Shown in pieces: positions 17,801 to 27,310 of a stretch of 49,716 bases of DNA. The DNA comes from Oscillospiraceae bacterium. GTDB lineage: Bacteria > Bacillota > Clostridia > Oscillospirales > Oscillospiraceae. Position 1 is the first letter of the stretch. The number at the start of each line of letters is the position of its first letter. The position numbers were made by a program, and so were the translations under genes. The stretch spans positions 1-49,716 of the forward strand of contig WRJA01000005.1 in the NCBI GenBank assembly GCA_009782435.1. Reading direction: 5' to 3'. A model generated the notes under the pieces. That model was not told where the DNA came from, ran no database searches, and saw only the letters and a list, made by a program, of their open reading frames with translations.

Positions 17801-20800
17801 TGTTCACGGCCTCGGTGTCCTTTACCGTGCGGCCTTTTGTCGCCGCCACCGACGTTTTGAGGGTCGTACCCGATGAAGTCAGGATATTCCTCACCGAACC
17901 CGCGCCGATCAGGCAGCTTGAAGCGGTCTTGGCTCCGCCGAACGCCACTGAAAAACCCAAGTGGTATTCAGATAAGCCGGAAGTAGCGGCTGTGGATGAG
18001 GATACCGGAATAGTCACGGGTATATCTTCCGGCATCGCGATGGTGAGAGCCGAGATCGATAACGGGCAGTTCAAAGAGTGCCGGGTATTTGTTTTCAGGA
18101 ACGCGGACGACGTGGTCGTGGATCCCGACAAGGTGATACTGACTCCCGGCGGCTGGGTCACGGTGACGGCCTATCCGGCTACCATAACAAGAGGCATAAC
18201 AGCGACGCCGGACGATGAAACCGATACAAAAGTAACGGCGACATGGTCAGCGACCACCATAACGATAAGAGCCCCCTATGACGCCGAGATCGGCACCACA
18301 TGGGTCTATGTGAGCGCGTCGCCCAACTCTACCGGGATATTCGCGACGATAGAAGTGGAGGTCAAGGAGAGCACCGGCGTTGAAATGTACATAAATGAAG
18401 GCTCCGTGCTCCAAGCGGGAGAAAGATATGAACTGATGTTCAATCTTGACGAAGACATGATTAATCAAAGGTTCTATGTGAGAACACGGCAAATGACGGA
18501 CGGCATGGCTCTGGCCGCTTATTTTGTCGGCGGGGAAACCACTCCCGTAACCTCCAAGGACAGAAAATGGATACAGGCGGACGCGAAGGGTACCGGAGAA
18601 GTCAGGATACAACTGTTTACTGTGCCGACCGGCGGCACCGCCGTGGCGGAGCTGTTCGTCGTTGTGGCGCCGGCGAGTCCGGAACTCGTTACTTTCAGCC
18701 ATACCGGCACGACAGGCACATGGTATCCGACTCCGGGTAATCCGGAAACGAGGAAAGTTCCCGCCGGCACCATAGAAAAAGGCAATTACGGCAGAATACT
18801 GCCCATGCAGATAAGCGACGCCCCGAGGGTCACCGCCAGCAATCCTCTGGGGAACCTGAGCTCCTCCATAGACTGGATTCCCTTGGTCAGCAACGAGTGG
18901 AGAAAAGTGCTGTATGAAGTCGACACTACCGCAACCGGCGGACTACTCAACAGAAACGGAGAACCGGTAACATTCAACGGAGCGGCTGTTGATTTCGACG
19001 ATGTCTTTAACGGCAGCGGAGGACCGATTTGGATAGCCGGCCAACAGATCCCGGGCGCCCCTCTCGGTACCCTTTATACCGACGACTATTATGAATTCCA
19101 CACCCCGAACAATTTGCCGGGCGCAACTTTAAGATACGGGTTTTTAAGAGAAATCAGCACCTACGCGGAAGAGGCGAGACAATTCGCCGTTTTGCGCGGC
19201 GGAGGTCTGCGTAAGGTGGGAACACCGCTGTTATCATCCGAAAACGGTAACCTGATAGCCTTGAACCCCATTGAAAACACTTTGGCTCCCGGCGTGGCTA
19301 CCGGGCTTGCGGCTGTGGCGATATCGCCCAAGCGCAATATAACATCCGTGCCTGCGGCCCGCGAATGGGGCGATCTGTTTTTCCAAAAACTCTCCCTTTG
19401 GGCGCCGAATCCGTCCGGCGGGCAGCGCATATTCAATCCGGAAATCGCCGAACAGTCCGGATTTGTCGCGCAGTACAGAGACGGGAGCGAGTGGAAAGAC
19501 ATCGATTACGGCAATCTGCCCGCGACCTGGCCTTTGACAATTACAAATATATACGACATTACGGAAAATCTTGTATCGGGAACAAACGCCAGGGACTACA
19601 GGATAGCTGACAAGAACAGGGATAACGGGCTTGTTTTATCGGAAGAGCCGGATTCTGTCTCCGCCATAAGGGTGGGAGACCCCAACCGAGAAGATAATGT
19701 CTTTTATGTCAGGATACTCCCCGACCCGATTATCAGACCGCAGGATGCCAACACAACCGAAGTCTTCTCCTGGGAATACCTGACGGCGCAGGATCCCACC
19801 CCTCACCCCGACAAAGTCTATCCGAGGCGTATACCGTTCAGACCGGGCAGCAATGACCGCTATGATTACGGCGACGAGCATTTGCTGGTTTACCCGAACC
19901 TTGTGGCGAGTGCGGAGGCTGTTGCGGATAAAGGCAATTTGACGGTTATGGGAGTGGAAAACCTTTCCGGCGGCGTCAGTTTATCCTATATCGTGCGTAT
20001 ACTCTCGCAGCTTGATTCGGACACCCCGGCCCCGCCCGCCTTTATTCACGAGTACAACTATCTGTACAGCATAGTGCAGGTTTCGAGGCGCGGCTTCGCT
20101 CCCGACCCTTCGTCCGGCATGGGCGGCAGCGACAGACAAGGCGTTGAAGCCTCGTCGACCTATACCAATCAGAATCCGCAGCTCTTGCAATATATACTGC
20201 AAGTGACGCCGCCTTCTACGGCGGATCCGCCGACCGTGATGTTGGCGGCGGGCACTGTCGCTTATGATTTTATTAACATAACCAGAGTAAAGGAATATCT
20301 GTTGGATAACGGTATCAGTGGTACTGACTGGCCGAATGTCACGCTTGCCTTAGCCGGGATAGCAAATGACGCGAGAGTGGAATTCACAGGCCTCGGCGGA
20401 AGGCTGGTATCCATACCGGCAAATGCCGTGACCGGCGCTTCGACATTAGTAACGGTAACAAGCACTACGCCGGCGGCAACGGTAAACTTCCGAATAATGG
20501 TAAGCGCTGCGGGAAGCATCAATCCGCTGTCCGCACTGCTGCCGTTCACATTCATTGACCTCGATCCCGGAAACGCCGGACCGGTCGATCCCGGACCGGC
20601 CGATCCCGGAGGAGCCGCGCCCGCCGCGCCGGACCCCGGTGCTGCCGATCCCGGAAGCGGACTTGTTGCTCCGCCCATCGGCATATTGCCCATTGTCGGA
20701 GCTTCCGCTATGATATCGGACGACGCCTCGGTAATGTTCGCTTTACTCTCCGCCGGCATAGACCCCGCGGAGGCCGTATACGAGAGCCTGACTGAAGACC

Positions 20801-21708
20801 TCCTCACCATCGACGACAAGGGCAAAGCGAACTTCCGCGCCCCGGGCAAGGCCAAGGTGGGGATAAAATCCAAAGACGGCAAAAAATCCGCCGAAGCGAC
20901 GATAGACATCAAAGCCTCGGCCGCCCCGCCGCCCGCCGTGTCATACGCCGTTCCGAAAACCCTAAAGCTTCGTACCTCGGCCACGGTGGTACCGGGAAGC
21001 AAACTGGCGCTTACGCCTTATTTTGACATTTTAAACGTTGACCCCGGCACTCTTGAATGGACGTCTTTGAACGCCGCCGTCGCGACTGTCGACGCGAACG
21101 GCGTTGTCACCGGACAAAAAGCGGGGTCGGCAAATATTGTACTCACGGTGAAAGACACAAAACTCAAGGCGACATGCAAGATAACGGTCATCGCTCCCAA
21201 CGCCGGAGCGAGCGGCATCACCGTCAGCAAAACTGAGCTGGCGCTGGGAGTTGGGGCGTCTTCAACGCTGACGGTCAAATACACCCCGACCAACGCCGCC
21301 GGGCGGGGCGTCACATGGCGCTCCTCTGACGAGAGCGTGGCGAGGGTAAGCCCGACCGGCGCCGTTACCGGCATAAAAGCCGGCGTCGCCGTCATAACGG
21401 CGGTATGCGATCTGTCGGGCGTCACGGCCTCCTGCGCCGTCACGGTCAACGTTCCGGTCAAGGGTATAGCATTGACCGAAAAGACAAAAAGCATGAAAGC
21501 CGGTGAAACCGCCCCGGCCTTGGCATTTACCTTCAATCCGGATAACCCCACCAACACGGCGGTGACATGGAAATCAAGCAATTCAAAGATAGTGGAAGTA
21601 TCCGAGAACGGCGCGCTTAAAGCGTTCGCCGCCGGGACCGCAACGATAACCGTAACGAGCGTCGACGGCAAAAAGAACGCATCCTGCAGAATCACGGTAA
21701 CAAAATAA
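14896..21708 (+). CDS. Giant SLH surface protein (S-layer-like)
   Basis: A 2,270-residue exported protein. It has a signal peptide (~1-36, ending SAEA), three SLH repeats at the N-terminus (~39-221, with NGYPDGTMRP and NGYGDGTLRP signatures), a parallel beta-helix-like stretch (~235-450), and a long middle with at least two Ig-like (Big_2) domains near 860-1065. A Pro/Asp/Gly/Ala linker (~1890-1930) leads to three further Big_2 domains at the C-terminus (~2020-2270, typical VTWxSS and VTVNG elements). It probably attaches to the wall by SLH and builds an outer layer or stalk. GGAGG lies ten bases before the ATG. It is divergent from the other SLH protein, and a strong terminator follows. The middle ~850 residues match no family I recognise. 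Confidence 0.92.
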   Translation: MKKLKKVFSALLAFVILSGMVPPEIMPQVLRVTPSAEAYYYDVDGHWAAGVINRWDNFGFIDKEVFPEPDFDPDVFITRGEFFSLLVRSLGANIASTDFIDPYSAPFNDLWELPDNLYDVVAVAYQMGIANGYPDGTMRPYGNLLRQDAATLTARALGMSTMADWELSRFTDSFIIASYARTYVAAFVAKGLLNGYGDGTLRPENYLTRAEAVKMLDNIFTNVYLPEAGYRNIYLQGDLLIQTPGAELRDVVINGDVIVGDGVGFGNVVFANCDINGRLIIRGGGPNSITLNNTTVSQGMYVASFSADTHISVTDSSTVPILEAVSGFSLSGGGVAALTLLENAKVNAIVNLDGVSLDDLVIGGAGATVNLNSGHVINARFDEAGQNANLIMAPATSVAHMMIFAPNAKITGKGRIANLVINNAGASVEQAPETFSLGANINAKVGGADVSGPDSQWPNDRIDRISVGSTLKLQLLDNTSGHAPFDQAALALNMAAGAASAEAYVTQAAASRIPLTDRFGRLAYWIGFFVPAPPDAANMASVYYEYILGSPVTIPPKTLDTYNGRQGLIIYLPVFIVPGTNTGYLNELLHINWGGQLTENIRFIPGTARAAAGTSAGSAAPPSIQTPLLQVQPLNSSQRTILETDFNNRIMRTGFEGYEPFTGGEATRRILNSDNPLGIPTSSNQGLDAINRALTSMEAQGVLEDPKFASDLTVNTSVNSQYSRLSNAGKLWVAGEVLTARKTQYANPAAVKAAFDKAVQTRLDQETSLLRKINESGDFSLLRTIIENSANAAILEFQTGADPYKSFSNSKKDDMAKYLWNLRQYNSIQEVIDAIRKYLGDPANALPPSSGGDVDIRDFVIQRISVNVTPNNLSLAFRETRTVTLSVELTDGTFMTAAQIGSLIGQKRINYKWDGAAEENVPKGAVGYLESMGSGNLNAYKLTCDNRGLTAQGNTDKLTFSLRDANNKLFTASVSFTVRPFVAATDVLRVVPDEVRIFLTEPAPIRQLEAVLAPPNATEKPKWYSDKPEVAAVDEDTGIVTGISSGIAMVRAEIDNGQFKECRVFVFRNADDVVVDPDKVILTPGGWVTVTAYPATITRGITATPDDETDTKVTATWSATTITIRAPYDAEIGTTWVYVSASPNSTGIFATIEVEVKESTGVEMYINEGSVLQAGERYELMFNLDEDMINQRFYVRTRQMTDGMALAAYFVGGETTPVTSKDRKWIQADAKGTGEVRIQLFTVPTGGTAVAELFVVVAPASPELVTFSHTGTTGTWYPTPGNPETRKVPAGTIEKGNYGRILPMQISDAPRVTASNPLGNLSSSIDWIPLVSNEWRKVLYEVDTTATGGLLNRNGEPVTFNGAAVDFDDVFNGSGGPIWIAGQQIPGAPLGTLYTDDYYEFHTPNNLPGATLRYGFLREISTYAEEARQFAVLRGGGLRKVGTPLLSSENGNLIALNPIENTLAPGVATGLAAVAISPKRNITSVPAAREWGDLFFQKLSLWAPNPSGGQRIFNPEIAEQSGFVAQYRDGSEWKDIDYGNLPATWPLTITNIYDITENLVSGTNARDYRIADKNRDNGLVLSEEPDSVSAIRVGDPNREDNVFYVRILPDPIIRPQDANTTEVFSWEYLTAQDPTPHPDKVYPRRIPFRPGSNDRYDYGDEHLLVYPNLVASAEAVADKGNLTVMGVENLSGGVSLSYIVRILSQLDSDTPAPPAFIHEYNYLYSIVQVSRRGFAPDPSSGMGGSDRQGVEASSTYTNQNPQLLQYILQVTPPSTADPPTVMLAAGTVAYDFINITRVKEYLLDNGISGTDWPNVTLALAGIANDARVEFTGLGGRLVSIPANAVTGASTLVTVTSTTPAATVNFRIMVSAAGSINPLSALLPFTFIDLDPGNAGPVDPGPADPGGAAPAAPDPGAADPGSGLVAPPIGILPIVGASAMISDDASVMFALLSAGIDPAEAVYESLTEDLLTIDDKGKANFRAPGKAKVGIKSKDGKKSAEATIDIKASAAPPPAVSYAVPKTLKLRTSATVVPGSKLALTPYFDILNVDPGTLEWTSLNAAVATVDANGVVTGQKAGSANIVLTVKDTKLKATCKITVIAPNAGASGITVSKTELALGVGASSTLTVKYTPTNAAGRGVTWRSSDESVARVSPTGAVTGIKAGVAVITAVCDLSGVTASCAVTVNVPVKGIALTEKTKSMKAGETAPALAFTFNPDNPTNTAVTWKSSNSKIVEVSENGALKAFAAGTATITVTSVDGKKNASCRITVTK
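20563..20655 (+). repeat. GATCCCGGA short repeats encoding a DPG linker
   Basis: The nine-base unit GATCCCGGA occurs at 20563, 20587, 20602 and 20647, with a variant GACCCCGGT at 20632. It encodes repeated Asp-Pro-Gly in the linker before the last Ig-like domains of the giant surface protein. Such a tract could change length by slippage. Confidence 0.8.
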
Positions 21709-21721
21709 AAATCCGAAAGAG

Positions 21722-21760
21722 AATAAAACGCCGAGCCGGCGCGGCGCGGCGTTTTATTTG
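21722..21760 (+). terminator. Terminator after the giant surface protein gene
   Basis: AATAAAACGCCG (21722-21733) pairs with CGGCGTTTTATT (21747-21758), with a GC-rich inner loop that can fold further, and ends in a T-rich arm. It lies 14 bases after the stop codon. Confidence 0.75.
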
Positions 21761-21809
21761 CCGTAAAAATGCCGGTTGACGGCAACATGATTTGAGGTAT
21801 CGGAAAACT

Positions 21810-24002
21810 ATGAAAAATAAAAGCGTGAGATTCAAGATAACAGCGTATACCATGGGCTGTTTCGTTATCGGCATGATCATTATTTTGGCGGTATTATTCT
21901 TGAATTTAAGGTCCGCGTTTGACGTCGACAACCGGGAGATTTTCGTGGAAATGGGAGAGCGGTACGTAAACATGATAGACAACGCGTTTGAGAATCCGGT
22001 CTCTTTCCTTTCCGGCATATGCAGCGTCGCGGAAGCTCAGATAAAAACCGGCACCGCTGACAGGGAAGTCCTCAGGGAATACATATTCCGCGCTTTTGAC
22101 AAATACAAGATATCCGAGGGTACGGCATTCATGATGGAGCCGAACGTTTATGACGGCAAAGACGCGCTTTATAAAGACACCGACTACGGCACGCCGACCA
22201 GCGGACGAATATCATATTATTATTTTCGTGAAAACGGCATAACGAATTGCCTGCCTCAGACCGAAGAGGACGATCAGGAATTTGTTCAGCCGTATTATCT
22301 CACGTCAAAGTCAAGAAAACTTCCAACCTATTCAGACCCCTACCTGTACACTTTTGACGGTAAAACCGTTTCGATGATAACGGCTTCGTATCCGATGAAA
22401 GACGACGCGGGGAACATATTGGGGATCGCCACCGTCGATCTGTATCTTGACAGTTTGCACAAAAACCTCTCCGATGTCAAAGTATTTGACACCGGTTATA
22501 TAGTCGTTGTCAGCGAGAGCGGCAGCATACTCTACTGCCCCGATCTGAGTTTGGTGGGAGAAGACGCAGAGAAAGCCGGACTCTCTTATGAGAGGCCCTT
22601 AAGCGGAGAGTCGGTGCGTATCTCCGAGGTCTCATCATTCGTCAACGGAAAGCCCTCGACAGTCGCGACCGTACCGCTGAGACTGTCTTTGGCTGACAGC
22701 ACGTTTTACATTTCGGTGGTCGCTCCCGACGACGAGGCGAACGCGGAGAATAACAAGATGCTGTTAATGATGCTGATACTCTTCATTATTATCGGATTGG
22801 CCATCTCATTTGTGGTCAGTATCACAACGGGGAAAATAATAAAGCCGCTTGTTGTCTTTACCGGCTTTATAGGAAATGCCGGCACGACCGGCGATATATC
22901 CGTTACGCCGGAATATAAAGAGATAACGGAAAAATATGCCGGCGTCGAAGATGAGATAGGGCAGTGCATAAACTCGACTTCAAAGCTGGTGTCGCATCTG
23001 CAGAACATGGAAAGGGCACTTAAAACGATCTCGGAAGGCGACCTTACCGCCGAGCTTGAGATACTGTCCGATAAAGACTCCGTTGGCATATCAGTCAAAG
23101 CGATGACGGACAGGCTGAATAAAATGTTTTCCGAAATTACTCTTTCCACAGATCAGGTCTCGAACGGCGCCAAACAGATAGCCGGCGGCGCGCAGTCGCT
23201 CGCGCAGGGCGCCACGCAGCAGGCGGCGACCATTGAGGAGCTTTCCGACTCTGTTTCGGATATCGCTCAAAAAACGAAAGCGAACGCGGCGACCGCGGGC
23301 AAAGCCGCGGGACTTGCGGGGACCATTATTGAAAACGCCGAAAAGGGCAGCCGACAGATGGACGAAATGATTTCGGCCGTACGTGATATCAACGAAGCCG
23401 GCAAGTCAATCGAAAGGATCATAAAGACCATTGACGACATTGCCTTCCAGACAAACATTTTGGCGCTCAACGCGGCGGTGGAGGCTGCACGCGCCGGTCA
23501 GCACGGCAAAGGTTTTGCCGTGGTCGCGGAGGAAGTGAGGAATCTTGCATCCAAAAGCGCGGAAGCCGCAAAAGACACCGGCAATATGATACAAAACTCG
23601 ATAGACAAGGCCGAGCTCGGCTCGCGCATTGCCGGAGAGACCGCGGAAAGTTTGGAGGAAATAGTCTCCGGTATCAACGAGAGCAGCCGGCTGATCGGAG
23701 AGATCGCAAGTTCTTCAAAAGAACAGTCAACGGGCATCGACCGGATCAACATCGGCATAGACCAGGTGGCGCAGGTTGTTCAGCAAAACAGCGCGACCGC
23801 GCAGGAGAGCGCCGCCGCTTCGGAACAAATGAGCGGACAGTCTGATCTGCTTCAGGAATTGATCTCGCAGTTTAAACTTAAAAACGCCGGTTCCCGTTTA
23901 AAGCTTCCTTCCGCTTCGGGATTTGCCGGTAATAAAACGCCTCCGCCGGAGGAGCCGCCTTCCTCTGCGCGTAATGACGCGGGAAGTTTCGGAAAATATT
24001 GA
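21810..24002 (+). CDS. Methyl-accepting chemotaxis protein
   Basis: A membrane chemoreceptor of 730 residues. Transmembrane helix 1 is near 12-34. An extracellular dCache-like sensor follows (~40-305). Helix 2 is near 315-341 ([20 protein letters not shown]), then a HAMP-like linker and a long cytoplasmic coiled coil. The conserved hairpin tip reads [19 protein letters not shown] with [10 protein letters not shown] after it, which binds CheA and CheW. There is no C-terminal CheR/CheB pentapeptide; the tail is Pro/Ser-rich. The ATG at 21810 has GAGGT 11 bases upstream. A TTG at 21792 is in frame but lacks a site. dCache domains usually sense amino acids or organic acids, but the ligand cannot be read here. 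No che genes are in the window. Confidence 0.95.
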   Translation: MKNKSVRFKITAYTMGCFVIGMIIILAVLFLNLRSAFDVDNREIFVEMGERYVNMIDNAFENPVSFLSGICSVAEAQIKTGTADREVLREYIFRAFDKYKISEGTAFMMEPNVYDGKDALYKDTDYGTPTSGRISYYYFRENGITNCLPQTEEDDQEFVQPYYLTSKSRKLPTYSDPYLYTFDGKTVSMITASYPMKDDAGNILGIATVDLYLDSLHKNLSDVKVFDTGYIVVVSESGSILYCPDLSLVGEDAEKAGLSYERPLSGESVRISEVSSFVNGKPSTVATVPLRLSLADSTFYISVVAPDDEANAENNKMLLMMLILFIIIGLAISFVVSITTGKIIKPLVVFTGFIGNAGTTGDISVTPEYKEITEKYAGVEDEIGQCINSTSKLVSHLQNMERALKTISEGDLTAELEILSDKDSVGISVKAMTDRLNKMFSEITLSTDQVSNGAKQIAGGAQSLAQGATQQAATIEELSDSVSDIAQKTKANAATAGKAAGLAGTIIENAEKGSRQMDEMISAVRDINEAGKSIERIIKTIDDIAFQTNILALNAAVEAARAGQHGKGFAVVAEEVRNLASKSAEAAKDTGNMIQNSIDKAELGSRIAGETAESLEEIVSGINESSRLIGEIASSSKEQSTGIDRINIGIDQVAQVVQQNSATAQESAAASEQMSGQSDLLQELISQFKLKNAGSRLKLPSASGFAGNKTPPPEEPPSSARNDAGSFGKY

Positions 24003-24035
24003 TCAAGAGTTCAAGCATTTCCGGAAAACAGACAT

Positions 24036-24068
24036 AATTTCCCGTCTTACCGGACAAGACGGGAAATT
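24036..24068 (+). terminator. Hairpin after the chemoreceptor gene
   Basis: AATTTCCCGTCTT (24036-24048) pairs perfectly with AAGACGGGAAATT (24056-24068) around a 7-base loop, 33 bases after the stop. Only a weak T-run follows, so termination may be partial. Confidence 0.55.
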
Positions 24069-24154
24069 TCATGTGCCGCGAGCCTGTTATCCCGGGTATC
24101 AATAAGATAAATGCAGAGGATTCAACGGAAGTTATTTACGAAACGGGTGAATGA

Positions 24155-26410
24155 ATGACCGAGTTATTTGAAACAGGGGACATAAACGCGCGCTCCGCGT
24201 ATATCGAAAAAAGTTTTTCGCGCTTGAACGAGATGCAAAAGAGCGCTGTTACCGCAACGGAAGGCCCGCTTTTGATTTTAGCCGGCGCCGGTACGGGAAA
24301 AACGACGGTGTTGATAAACCGCATAGCTATGCTTCTTCTGTGCGGCGGCGCGGGCATGCGGGTGGAACCTTGGCAGATAATAGCCATCACTTTCACGAAC
24401 AAGGCGGCGGGCGAGCTGAAAACGCGGCTTGAAGCCCTTTTGGGAGCGAGCGCGGCGGGTATTTGGGCGCATACTTTCCATTCGGCCTGCGTGCGTATAC
24501 TGCGCAGGGACGCGGACAGATTGGGCTACGGCAAAAATTTTACCATATATGACGCCGAGGACAGCCGCAGCGCTGTGAAAAAAATCCTTAAAAGCACAGA
24601 TACGGACGAGACCGTTTTTCCGCCGAAGTCTGTTTTATCCGAAATAAGCAGAGCAAAGGATTCGTTTCTGCCGGCGGCGGAATATCTTGAACGGGCCGAA
24701 CAGACAGGCGATATTCGCAAGATTCGGACCGGAGAGATATATAAGGAGTATTCCGAGCTGCTGAAAGAAGCGAACGCGATGGATTTTGACGACCTTATCA
24801 TGAACGCTGTAAAACTCCTTGCCGAGCATGAGGATTTAAGGGAATACTACCGGAACAAATTCAAATATGTGCTTGTTGACGAGTATCAGGACACAAACAA
24901 GCTCCAATATCTTTTGGCCTGCGAACTTGCCGGAGGACACGGGAATATCTGCGTTGTGGGAGACGACGACCAGAGCATCTATAAATTTCGCGGAGCTGTG
25001 GTGGAAAACATACTTAACTTTGAAAATGAGTTTAAGAACGCTCGCGTTATCAAGCTTGAGCAAAACTACCGCTCGACCGGCAAAATACTCGACGCGGCGA
25101 ACGCTGTGATCGGCAATAATACATCGAGAAAAGGGAAGACCCTCTGGACGAAACAAGACCCCGGGGATAAAATAGTCCTGTATACGGCCGGAGATGAGAA
25201 TGAAGAGGCCCGTTTCATAGCGGCAAAAATAAAAGACGCGGCGGCCTCAGGCGGTAATTGGCGGGATAACGCCGTTTTATATCGAATGAACGCGCAGTCG
25301 AACCGCATCGAATACGCTTTCAAACAGAGCGGAATTCCCTACAGGATCATAGGCGGCACACGCTTTTTTGACAGAGCGGAAATTAAGGATATGCTCTCTT
25401 ATCTCTCGGTGCTGCAAACGCCTTCGGACGATCTTCGGCTTCTGAGAATAATAAATACGCCGGCGCGGGGCATAGGGCGCGCGACGATAGAGGCGGCAGC
25501 CGAGATCGCGGAGGAGCGCGGGCTCTCGCTCTTTGAGACGGTCAAAAATGCCGGTGAGTATCCGGAACTTAAACGCTGCGCGGAAAAACTGAGCCGCTTT
25601 ACCGAGATGATCGAAAAACTGGCGGAATCGGCAAAAATCCTTCCGTTGGACGAACTTTACGACGAACTGATCGAAAAAACCGGTTATATCGCGGCGCTTG
25701 ACGAAAAAGGCTCGGAGGAGAACAAAGCGAAAGCTGAGAACGTGCGGGAACTGAAATCGAGCATGATCGCGCGAAAAATCGGCGCCGGCGACGATTCACT
25801 TGCCGGTTTCCTCGACGAGGTCGCGTTGTATACTGATACCGATAATTACGACAGGGACGCGGACTGCGCCGTGATGATGACCATCCACTCGGCGAAGGGC
25901 CTTGAATTTGACACGGTGTTCATAGCGGGGGCCGAGGAAGGGGTGTTCCCGGGGCTGCGGGCTGTCGGAGAAAAAGACGAGATGGAGGAAGAAAGACGCC
26001 TGTGTTATGTGGCTATGACGAGGGCCATGCGCAGACTGTTCATCACAAGCGCTGAGAGACGAACGCTTTTCGGGCTTACGACAGCTAACAGACTGTCAAG
26101 ATTCGTTGAGGAGATACCGGATGAACACATCGAAAAACCGCTCTTGTTGTCCGCAAAAAAGCAGATTTACGAATTTTCGCCCAAAATCTCCGATAAGGCT
26201 TTTGTAAGACGCCCGGCGAGGAGTGAGCAAAAAAAGGAGATATTGGTTTTCGATACGGGCGACAGGGTAATACATAAGGCCTTCGGAAAAGGCACGATTG
26301 TCTCGATGACGCCTATGGGCGGCGACAGTTTGATCGAAATCGAGTTTGACGAAGCGGGAAAAAAACGGCTGATGCTCCGCGCAGCCGGTGAAAATATGAT
26401 CAGGGAATAG
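24155..26410 (+). CDS. pcrA: ATP-dependent DNA helicase PcrA/UvrD
   Basis: A superfamily 1A 3'-5' helicase of 751 residues, acting in repair, replication-fork clearance and plasmid replication. Motifs appear in order: Q region LNEMQKSAV; motif I LAGAGTGKTT (~41-50); Ia ITFTNKAAGELKTR; II LVDEYQDTN; III VVGDDDQSIYKFRGA; IV LEQNYRST; V TIHSAKGLEFDTVFIAG; VI RLCYVAMTRA. The C-terminal tail has the GDRVIHKAFGKGTIV Tudor-like element that contacts RNA polymerase in PcrA. The start is the ATG at 24155, with only a weak ribosome site. The EamA transporter gene follows ten bases after the stop, suggesting one transcript. Confidence 0.97.
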   Translation: MTELFETGDINARSAYIEKSFSRLNEMQKSAVTATEGPLLILAGAGTGKTTVLINRIAMLLLCGGAGMRVEPWQIIAITFTNKAAGELKTRLEALLGASAAGIWAHTFHSACVRILRRDADRLGYGKNFTIYDAEDSRSAVKKILKSTDTDETVFPPKSVLSEISRAKDSFLPAAEYLERAEQTGDIRKIRTGEIYKEYSELLKEANAMDFDDLIMNAVKLLAEHEDLREYYRNKFKYVLVDEYQDTNKLQYLLACELAGGHGNICVVGDDDQSIYKFRGAVVENILNFENEFKNARVIKLEQNYRSTGKILDAANAVIGNNTSRKGKTLWTKQDPGDKIVLYTAGDENEEARFIAAKIKDAAASGGNWRDNAVLYRMNAQSNRIEYAFKQSGIPYRIIGGTRFFDRAEIKDMLSYLSVLQTPSDDLRLLRIINTPARGIGRATIEAAAEIAEERGLSLFETVKNAGEYPELKRCAEKLSRFTEMIEKLAESAKILPLDELYDELIEKTGYIAALDEKGSEENKAKAENVRELKSSMIARKIGAGDDSLAGFLDEVALYTDTDNYDRDADCAVMMTIHSAKGLEFDTVFIAGAEEGVFPGLRAVGEKDEMEEERRLCYVAMTRAMRRLFITSAERRTLFGLTTANRLSRFVEEIPDEHIEKPLLLSAKKQIYEFSPKISDKAFVRRPARSEQKKEILVFDTGDRVIHKAFGKGTIVSMTPMGGDSLIEIEFDEAGKKRLMLRAAGENMIRE

Positions 26411-26419
26411 GGAATTCAA

Positions 26420-27310
26420 TTGTCAGAGAAAAAAAATGCGGCGGCATTGGGCCGAGCGGCGCTTTTTATAACAGCTTTTATTTGGGGCACGTCGTTCGTT
26501 ATTCTGAAAAACACGCTTTCAGGCATGTCTGCGATGTATGTGCTTGCTTTCAGGTTTTCCGGAGCCGCTGTTTTGATGGCTCTTTTCGGGCTGAAGCAGC
26601 TGCATAAGATCGACAGGGCTTATTTGACGGCCGGAGCCCTTATGGGTTCGTCCTTGTTTATCGCCTATGTATTTCAAACATACGGTCTGGTATATACAAC
26701 TCCGGGGAAAAACGCGTTTTTGACCGCGACATACTGTGTGATCGTTCCTTTTTTGAATTGGCTGATCAACAAAAAAAAGCCCGCCCTGCGAAACGTCATT
26801 GCCGTTGTACCGGCCATGGCCGGTATCGGTCTGGTGTCGCTTGACGGCGATTTTATGATCGGAAAAGGGGATATGCTGACCGCGTTTTGCGGAATTTTCT
26901 TCGCGCTCCATATAATTATAACCGCGCGTTATCTGCCGGGCAAGAGCCCCTTTCTCTTGACAGTGCTGCAATTCTCCGCGGCGGCGGCGCTTTCGTGGAT
27001 ATTCGCTTTGATTACGGGACCCTTTCCTATCGAAGCAGACGGCGGCGCCGTGACGGGGATAATCTATCTCTGCGTTATGTGCACCGCGGTGTGTTTCTTT
27101 TTGCAAACGGCCGGCCAAAAGAATACGCCGCCTTCTGTCGCCTCCCTGATACTTGTTTTTGAATCGGTATTCGGAGCGTTGATATCCGCGGTGTTTTACC
27201 GCGAAGAGTTTACACTGCGGCTTATCTCCGGTTTTTTTGCCATATTTGCAGCTGTATTGATATCCGAAACCGAATTGGGACTCAGAATTAAAAGGAGTGA
27301 TTTTATATGA
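26420..27310 (+). CDS. EamA/DMT-family transporter
   Basis: An integral membrane protein of 296 residues with about ten hydrophobic helices in two EamA repeats (~12-140 and ~150-285). The first helix has the FIWGTSFVILK pattern typical of this family. Relatives export amino acids, metabolites or drugs; the substrate here is unknown. The start is TTG at 26420, six bases after AGGGA. No better start exists nearby. It overlaps the next gene by four bases (ATGA), so the two are probably coupled. Confidence 0.9.
   Translation: MSEKKNAAALGRAALFITAFIWGTSFVILKNTLSGMSAMYVLAFRFSGAAVLMALFGLKQLHKIDRAYLTAGALMGSSLFIAYVFQTYGLVYTTPGKNAFLTATYCVIVPFLNWLINKKKPALRNVIAVVPAMAGIGLVSLDGDFMIGKGDMLTAFCGIFFALHIIITARYLPGKSPFLLTVLQFSAAAALSWIFALITGPFPIEADGGAVTGIIYLCVMCTAVCFFLQTAGQKNTPPSVASLILVFESVFGALISAVFYREEFTLRLISGFFAIFAAVLISETELGLRIKRSDFI

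Noticed and set aside
20563-20655. GATCCCGGA repeats as a CRISPR or regulatory repeat array
   Set aside because: Units are nine bases, irregularly spaced, in frame, and encode a plain DPG linker.
20262-21002. Minus-strand frame of 246 codons within the giant surface protein gene
   Set aside because: Low-complexity Ala/Ser/Pro composition from reading the linker backwards; no start signal.
21781-21810. TTGACG near 21777 as a promoter for the chemoreceptor gene
   Set aside because: The only -10 at suitable spacing (TATCGG) is poor and would place the start of transcription at or after the start codon.
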